64,000 bases of DNA from Apis mellifera (lineage: Eukaryota > Arthropoda > Insecta > Hymenoptera > Apidae): the NCBI RefSeq assembly GCF_003254395.2, contig NC_037653.1, positions 3,632,501 through 3,696,500 on the forward strand, read 5' to 3'. Below are positions 59,341 to 64,000 of this stretch, in pieces. The position numbers and the translations under genes were made by a program. Each line of letters opens with the position of its first letter. Positions within the stretch are counted from its first letter, which is position 1. Below the pieces are notes generated by a model. That model was not told the DNA's origin. It made no database searches and saw nothing but the letters and a program-made list of their open reading frames with translations.

Positions 59341-60340
59341 AGTCATCAGCGAAGTCACATTTCGGCTAGTGCTAGTGCAGTGCGGACAGAGTCGGAGCGG
59401 TTGCTTCGGTCCTTTTAAAAAAGAACGACCGAGTTTCCGAGACGAGACGCACGAGGCCCCGGGCCTGGTGACCGATTCAGAATATCATAATATCGCACGA
59501 TATCATATCGATATACGAGATAAGAGGAGAGGTGTTCCGCGAGGGAGAGATCGTCGCGTGCCGGCCGACCGAACGTCGACGGGCGCGCACGCGGTAGAGA
59601 GAGACCCATAGCCAGTTTTATAGCCCGTCTTATTACCCCGGTTTATTGCGTCGTAACGGTTTAACGATCATCGCCCGTTTCCACCACCTACACCGCCGGT
59701 TCACTTCTCTTGCCGGTAGCGGTAACCATAACAAGCTCATAAAAGCCCCCGCCGCTGCCATGAGTCCCATTCCGAATTATACTCGTACGGCCTATTGACA
59801 TTGACACTCTTGGGTGCAACCGCTTATACCTACCGATGACTTTTATGACCTCTTAAAACGGTTTAATGCCTGTTTGCTTGTCCCTTGTCGACGCTGTCAC
59901 CTGTCGCCACCCGCGTCAAACAGCGTATCGGTGTTTAGACGCGACGCGCCTACCTCTCGCTTTTTGGCGCCAACTGCTACCGGAACACGGACTCGGAACT
60001 ACCACGATCAACTCGTTCAACTCCTCGTTCTTCCGTGGGACGAACGGTGGATCTCGAACGGTGAACGGACCTTTTTGAACAAAACTCGGGGGAAAACGCG
60101 ACGAGAAAAATATCGCGCGGAGCATGGACTCTTAATATTGTTCGCGATTAAAAAAAAAAAAAAAACTTATTTTTCCATCCTCTCCGTCCTCTCGACAGAT
60201 TAGACCGAGAACAATATAGAATAACGAGAAGAGAAATCGTTTCGAACGAGGCCTCATTCATCGCAATTCGATCGCGAGTTATATATTTTTTTCATCGAGT
60301 GGCGGTGTTTCAGTGCAAGTGATCCAAAATACCCGGGATA
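59341..60340 (+). promoter_or_regulatory. Ubx: Putative Ubx core promoter and about 1 kb 5' leader
   Basis: No TATA box is placed plausibly upstream of the ATG. At 59338-59343 the sequence CGCAGT fits a metazoan initiator (BBCABW) with A at 59341. At +28 from this A lies AGTGC, a 4 of 5 match to the downstream promoter element RGWYV, with G at +24. Hox promoters of flies are typically TATA-less and DPE-dependent, and the Drosophila Ubx leader is also close to 1 kb. The leader contains upstream ATGs (for example 59760 and 59814) and a pyrimidine tract plus CAG at 60196-60198 that could be an acceptor of a leader intron. The start site is inferred, not seen. Confidence 0.4.
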
Positions 60341-61016
60341 ATGAACTCGTATTTTGAGCAGACTGCGGGTGGCTTCTACGGAAGCCACCACCATCAGACA
60401 GGAGCCGCCAGTCAGCATCATGATCCAGCCACGGCAGCCGCCTATCGAAGTTTCCCCCTCGGCCTCGGTATGTCACCGTACGCGTCCACCCAACACCATC
60501 ATCACACCTCCTCGTCGTTGGGCATACACCCGGGCGGTGGGACGAACACGAGGCCGCCCCAGGATTCGCCGTACGATGCGAGCGTCGCGACGGCTTGCAA
60601 GCTTTATTCGACGACGCCCGAGGCAACTGGCCACACGACATCCTCGTATTCGACCACAGCGGCCAAGGACTGTAAGCAACAGGATCAAGCATCGGCGCAT
60701 CAGAACGGTTACGCCGCAGTGATGGCAGCTGCCGCCGTCAAGGACGTGTGGCAATCGGCTACCTCGGGGGCGAACAGCCAGAGCAATTCGGTGGTTCGCC
60801 CATCGGCGTGCACCCCGGAAGGGACGAGGGTTGGTAGCTACGGTGGTCTCGTAGGCGGCGATCCGGCATCGAGTCCTGGCAACAACAGTTCCTCGAGGTC
60901 CCTCACGTCGTCCTGGAACACCTGCAGTTTGAACTCGTCCGCGAGCCAACCGGTTGCCACGCAACTACATCAGCAACCCACCAACCATACGTTCTACCCC
61001 TGGATGGCTATAGCAG
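60341..61016 (+). CDS. Ubx: Ultrabithorax (Hox transcription factor), first coding exon, N-terminal 225 residues
   Basis: Ubx is a nuclear homeodomain transcription factor that sets segment identity in the posterior thorax and anterior abdomen. The exon begins MNSYFEQTAGGFYG, the conserved Ubx N-terminus (transactivation SSYF-like motif). It continues with a His/Gln-rich stretch (about residues 16-65), QDSPYDAS (about 74-81), NGYAAVMAAAAVKDVW, VRPSACTPE and a Ser/Asn-rich linker. It ends NHTFYPWMAIA, with YPWM at about residues 219-222; this hexapeptide contacts the Extradenticle cofactor. The ATG has A at -3. The exon closes at CAG|GTGAGT, leaving one base of a split Gly codon (phase 1). The linker microexons and homeodomain exon are outside the window. 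Reading through the donor reaches a stop at 61037-61039. Antennapedia and abd-A also carry YPWM but lack this N-terminus, so the assignment is firm. Confidence 0.98.
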
Positions 61017-61025
61017 GTGAGTTTA
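61017..61025 (+). other. Ubx: Ubx exon 1 splice donor
   Basis: The boundary reads GCTATAGCAG|GTGAGTTTA, a near-perfect donor at the position used in other insect Ubx genes just after MAIA(G). I see no second in-frame donor within the next 40 bases. The alternative downstream donor that adds the short b element in Drosophila Ubx is therefore not evident here. Confidence 0.9.
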
Positions 61026-61040
61026 CATTCATAAGATAGA

Positions 61041-61064
61041 TCTCTCTCTCTCTCTCTCTCTCGT
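61041..61064 (+). repeat. (TC)12 tract, 24 bases inside intron 1
   Basis: Uninterrupted TC repeat 25 bases from the Ubx donor; complementary to the GA tract at 61125-61153. Confidence 0.95.
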
Positions 61065-61122
61065 ACAGCGATTATCATAACAGCCGTGATGAAATATAGA
61101 AGCGAGCGTACATGATGTTTAG

Positions 61123-61124
<2 letters not shown>

Positions 61125-61153
<29 letters not shown>
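61125..61153 (+). repeat. (GA)14 tract in intron 1
   Basis: Uninterrupted GA repeat that pairs over 24 bases with the TC tract upstream; also a dense GAGAG cluster. Confidence 0.95.
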
Positions 61154-64000
61154 CAGCAGCGGGCACTGTGTGTAGAAGACCACGTGGTCGGGAAAGGCGT
61201 GGTGGATCGAGTTTACTCGGCACCATTATACGCCAGGCTAAATCGTCGAACGTTTCACGGTCAACGTTTCACACGAATCGCGTAAAGAATCGAAAGAAGA
61301 AACTTTCTCAAGTTTCTCCGCGTTCCTTTTTTCTTTCCATTATATTTTTCACACGGCGAAATATCGAATGGATCTATCATCTATCGCTCTATGGATAAAC
61401 AAATCATTCGGCTTTGAAAAATGGAAGACACGAGTATATACAATATCGTCAAATGTAAGTTGCCCGTTGTGTTGTTATGTCGAAACTGATCGTAACTTTT
61501 TTTTCTTTTTTTTTCCCCTCGCCGAGTCTATTTGTGCGACGATTGAAATACGACGTATCCGTCATGAAACGTAGCCGAGATAACGGATTTATAGTTGGCA
61601 CTGGACTAAAAATATTCCGCTGTCTTGTGCGCGAATGAATGCACCGTGTGCCGATGGGGGATGGTCGGTAATAACTAACCTATCCGCCGTGAGAGCGACG
61701 CGCAAAGTGACACTTCCAGTTATCATTAATATGCGCGTGTCTTTTTTTCCTTTCTTCCTTTCTTCTCTTTTACAAGAGGCATCTTCTTTCAAGGGGCATC
61801 CGCCCCCGGAATCTTTAAAAAAAAGAAATATCTTACCGCCTCCTCTCGTCCTTTTGGTTCCTCGCCAATATCAATCTTTCGCGCGTCTTTCATCGATCTT
61901 CAGTTTCATAACTTTCGAACCGAGCCAAGTAGCCTTTCCTGTTCCTCTAACGTACAAAGTTAGCCACGATTACTTTACGTATTGCGACGTGAAAAAGAAG
62001 GTCTCTCTCGTTTAGATATCCATATACGTACGCTACGTTTTCCTGTCCCATATTCGTGTAATTTGCGTTATTAAGCGTTGAAAAAAAAAAACGAGCAGAT
62101 TGTTGGAAAATCGGCGGTATATACACCGATAAAGTTCACTGTCTGGTGGATAGGTAGAATGGAGTCAAGTGCGTGTAAAATCGTCGGGCACGTCGAGTAT
62201 AATGGGGAAGCCCCTCGTCCAATTGGGGTTCAAGTGCCTTCCTACTCACCCCTCCGGAACCCCGAATTCCGGTAGTCAGCTGTTTCTAGCGTTATCCTTG
62301 TCCCTCCCCTGTGTGTGTGTAGCATCCTCTCGCTTCGTCGAGCCAGCCAGATATATAATCACCTCCGTCTCGCTTTTTGGTCACCGCCTCTTCTCTCTTC
62401 CAAGCTCAGCTGGGTCTTAAACCGTTCGTCTTTCGTTCTTCGGTCCTCTCTCTCTCTCTCGAAGTAGGTCCCGTCTTTACCTACCGTGTTCCTCCCCTAG
62501 CCTCCTTCTCGCGCCCTTTCGTCTGGCCTCTCTCCTTCTTTTTTTATTTTTCCCTCCCGCTGCAGGACCACTCTTGAGGCCCTCTCTCTCTCTCTCTATT
62601 CACGCATACAAAGATGTAGGGGATTATTTTACGAGTTTTCGTGACGTAGGCCCGCGCGTGCTTATTCAAAGACAAGAAAACGGGATTTTATCGAACCTTA
62701 TTCTTCACGCCCTTCTATAAATACTAAATTCGAAGAGGAATTTTAATATTGAAGAGGATGTTTGCGCTCTCGTTTCATCCAACGCTGGGCTCAAACTGGC
62801 CCCGAGGAAAATAACCTCTCTCGGCATCGTTTTGCTCGCGTATTCCTGAATCAACTCGCCGTCTTCCATTCAATAACTGCAACAAGATTTATAGCCGATG
62901 AATCGCGCTCCGCTTCTTCGATCGACGCTTCTTCGAAAGCGGTTATAATATGGGCCACGGTGTAACCAGGTCGTAAATTACGCCATTAGCAGGCAATGTC
63001 AATCGTGATACGTAACATTCCATTTCCCAAATCTGATATATTACATCCTTAAAATTATTCAATCGTTCAAAATCGATAAAATTGTAAAATAAGAAAAAAT
63101 ATTCGAAATATGGATTTGAAAATTTGATTTTTATAAAGGTTAATTTTATTACCTTTTCGCACTCGTGAGATTTAATTGTGTAAGTTGCAAGTGTGGAAAT
63201 CGGGTGGACGGAATGCGCGGCGATCGTAGGAGGAATCGTAGGAATGGGAAAAGGCGATTGATCGGCTTGCACTCTCGTCGAACAGGTTTCTATGCGCTTG
63301 GCGGATCGAAAGTCGTTGACTCATTTCGCCGGGCAAGTGCTCTTCAACGTCCACGACGAAGCCTCGATACCTACACGCGAATAAGAAAATTTATCGATAC
63401 AGGATTACGGATTATTTCGTCGTAGATTAAAGCCTCGCAAATATAGAGCCATCAACGTCTCTGCCGGCATTCGTGCCTGTAATAAATAATTTCGCTTTAT
63501 CGTCACGCACCTATTCGTACGCGATGTCGCTGCCGTCGGTTGACGAACGACGAATTCCGTATATCTTGGCGCGAATAAGAAAAATGTTCTTGCTCGTTGA
63601 AACAAATTATTCTTCTTCCCCTTTCAATTAAATTAGCTTCTCCAATAATTTGGAGGTTAGGAATTCTTGAATAAAAAAAAAAGAGTAAATTGCAATATTT
63701 GTACATTTTATTGGCAAAGATAAAGCGATTATTTAGTTTAGCTTATTTTTACGATAAGATTCACTAATTTTAATTTATACATAAAAATTCTTTATTTCGT
63801 AAAAACGAATAAAAAAGAAACGAGCGATATAATTAAAAAATTATAGATAATAGATTCAACCCACCTTGATTCATTTTCGATTAATTTTTCTATCTGTTAT
63901 ATAACGAACGCGAATGTGGCCAAGAAACGCAAGATGATTTATCGCCCTCCCCCCTCCTGTAACGGTATTCGCGCTAAACGTGGTTGGCGAGTGCGCGATA

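Larger units (their letters stand above)
61017..64000 (+). other. Ubx: Ubx intron 1, 5' part
   Basis: The intron opens with GTGAGT directly after the YPWM exon and has no end inside the window. That fits the very long first introns of insect Ubx genes. It holds a CT tract and a GA tract close to the donor, CT-rich stretches at about 62265-62600, and AT-rich sequence after 63000. A pyrimidine tract followed by CAG at 62561-62565 resembles an acceptor, but I see no donor after it. A unique block at about 61635-61735 and one at 62940-62990 (with CGTAAATTACG, a near-palindrome) could be intronic enhancers. I see no coding exon. Confidence 0.85.

Noticed and set aside
58693..59358. Minus-strand 221-codon frame opposite the Ubx promoter
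   Set aside because: Pro/Ser/Leu-rich translation of the complement of the GAGA block; plus-strand frames equally open.
59814..60203. 129-codon frame in the putative Ubx leader
   Set aside because: Ends in a poly-Lys run from a poly-A tract and shows no domain; at most an upstream open frame in the leader.
1..60340. A search by eye for the bithorax microRNA iab-4
   Set aside because: No hairpin of the right size was seen; in insects it lies between abd-A and Abd-B, which is outside this interval.
62520..62600. Strong acceptor-like sequence in intron 1 (AG at 62564-62565), possible Ubx microexon
   Set aside because: No donor follows within a plausible distance and the sequence runs into a CT repeat; it does not encode the conserved Ubx linker residues.

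Overview
This window is AT-rich, CpG-rich animal DNA with many microsatellites. It is almost certainly from an insect Hox cluster, and most likely from a bee or another hymenopteran. The identifying feature is a single coding exon at 60341-61016 (+). It encodes the N-terminal part of Ultrabithorax (Ubx): it starts MNSYFEQ, carries the Ubx blocks QDSPYDAS and VRPSACTPE, ends in the hexapeptide context FYPWMAIA, and runs straight into a strong splice donor (CAG|GTGAGT). The homeodomain exon is not in the window; it must lie beyond base 64000. The hymenopteran assignment is inferred from the Ubx sequence style and base composition, not from a database search.

Layout: 1-58.3 kb is the 5' flank of Ubx. 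In insects this is the Ubx/abd-A intergenic or bxd-type regulatory domain. I find no second protein gene there, no transposase or reverse-transcriptase reading frame, no tRNA or rRNA, and no recognisable microRNA. About 12 kb of this flank consists of eight unrelated families of AT-rich tandem repeat in nine arrays (1.3-2.0, 7.3-9.8, 23.9-24.6, 26.1-27.6, 28.1-29.4 with a second block at 30.7-31.3, 34.3-36.1, 47.0-49.1 and 52.8-53.6 kb). Between them are unique, GC-richer islands that look like regulatory elements. From 58.4 kb to the start codon lies a promoter-like region: a pyrimidine block that switches to a GAGA-rich purine block, then a leader of about 1 kb. Intron 1 fills 61017-64000.

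How it may work together (inference): the islands hold recurrent PHO/YY1-type ATGGC motifs, GAGA tracts and several CTCF-like sites. The strongest CTCF-like site is at 46162-46173, and an identical 11-mer, AGGGGGCGCTA, occurs at 341 and 58710. These are the ingredients of Polycomb response elements, insulators and promoter tethers known from the Drosophila bithorax complex. A well-formed candidate noncoding exon at 52518-52604 and strong antisense splice donors at 42999 and 22813 suggest unannotated transcripts in the flank. None of the regulatory assignments has been tested; they rest on motif reading alone.
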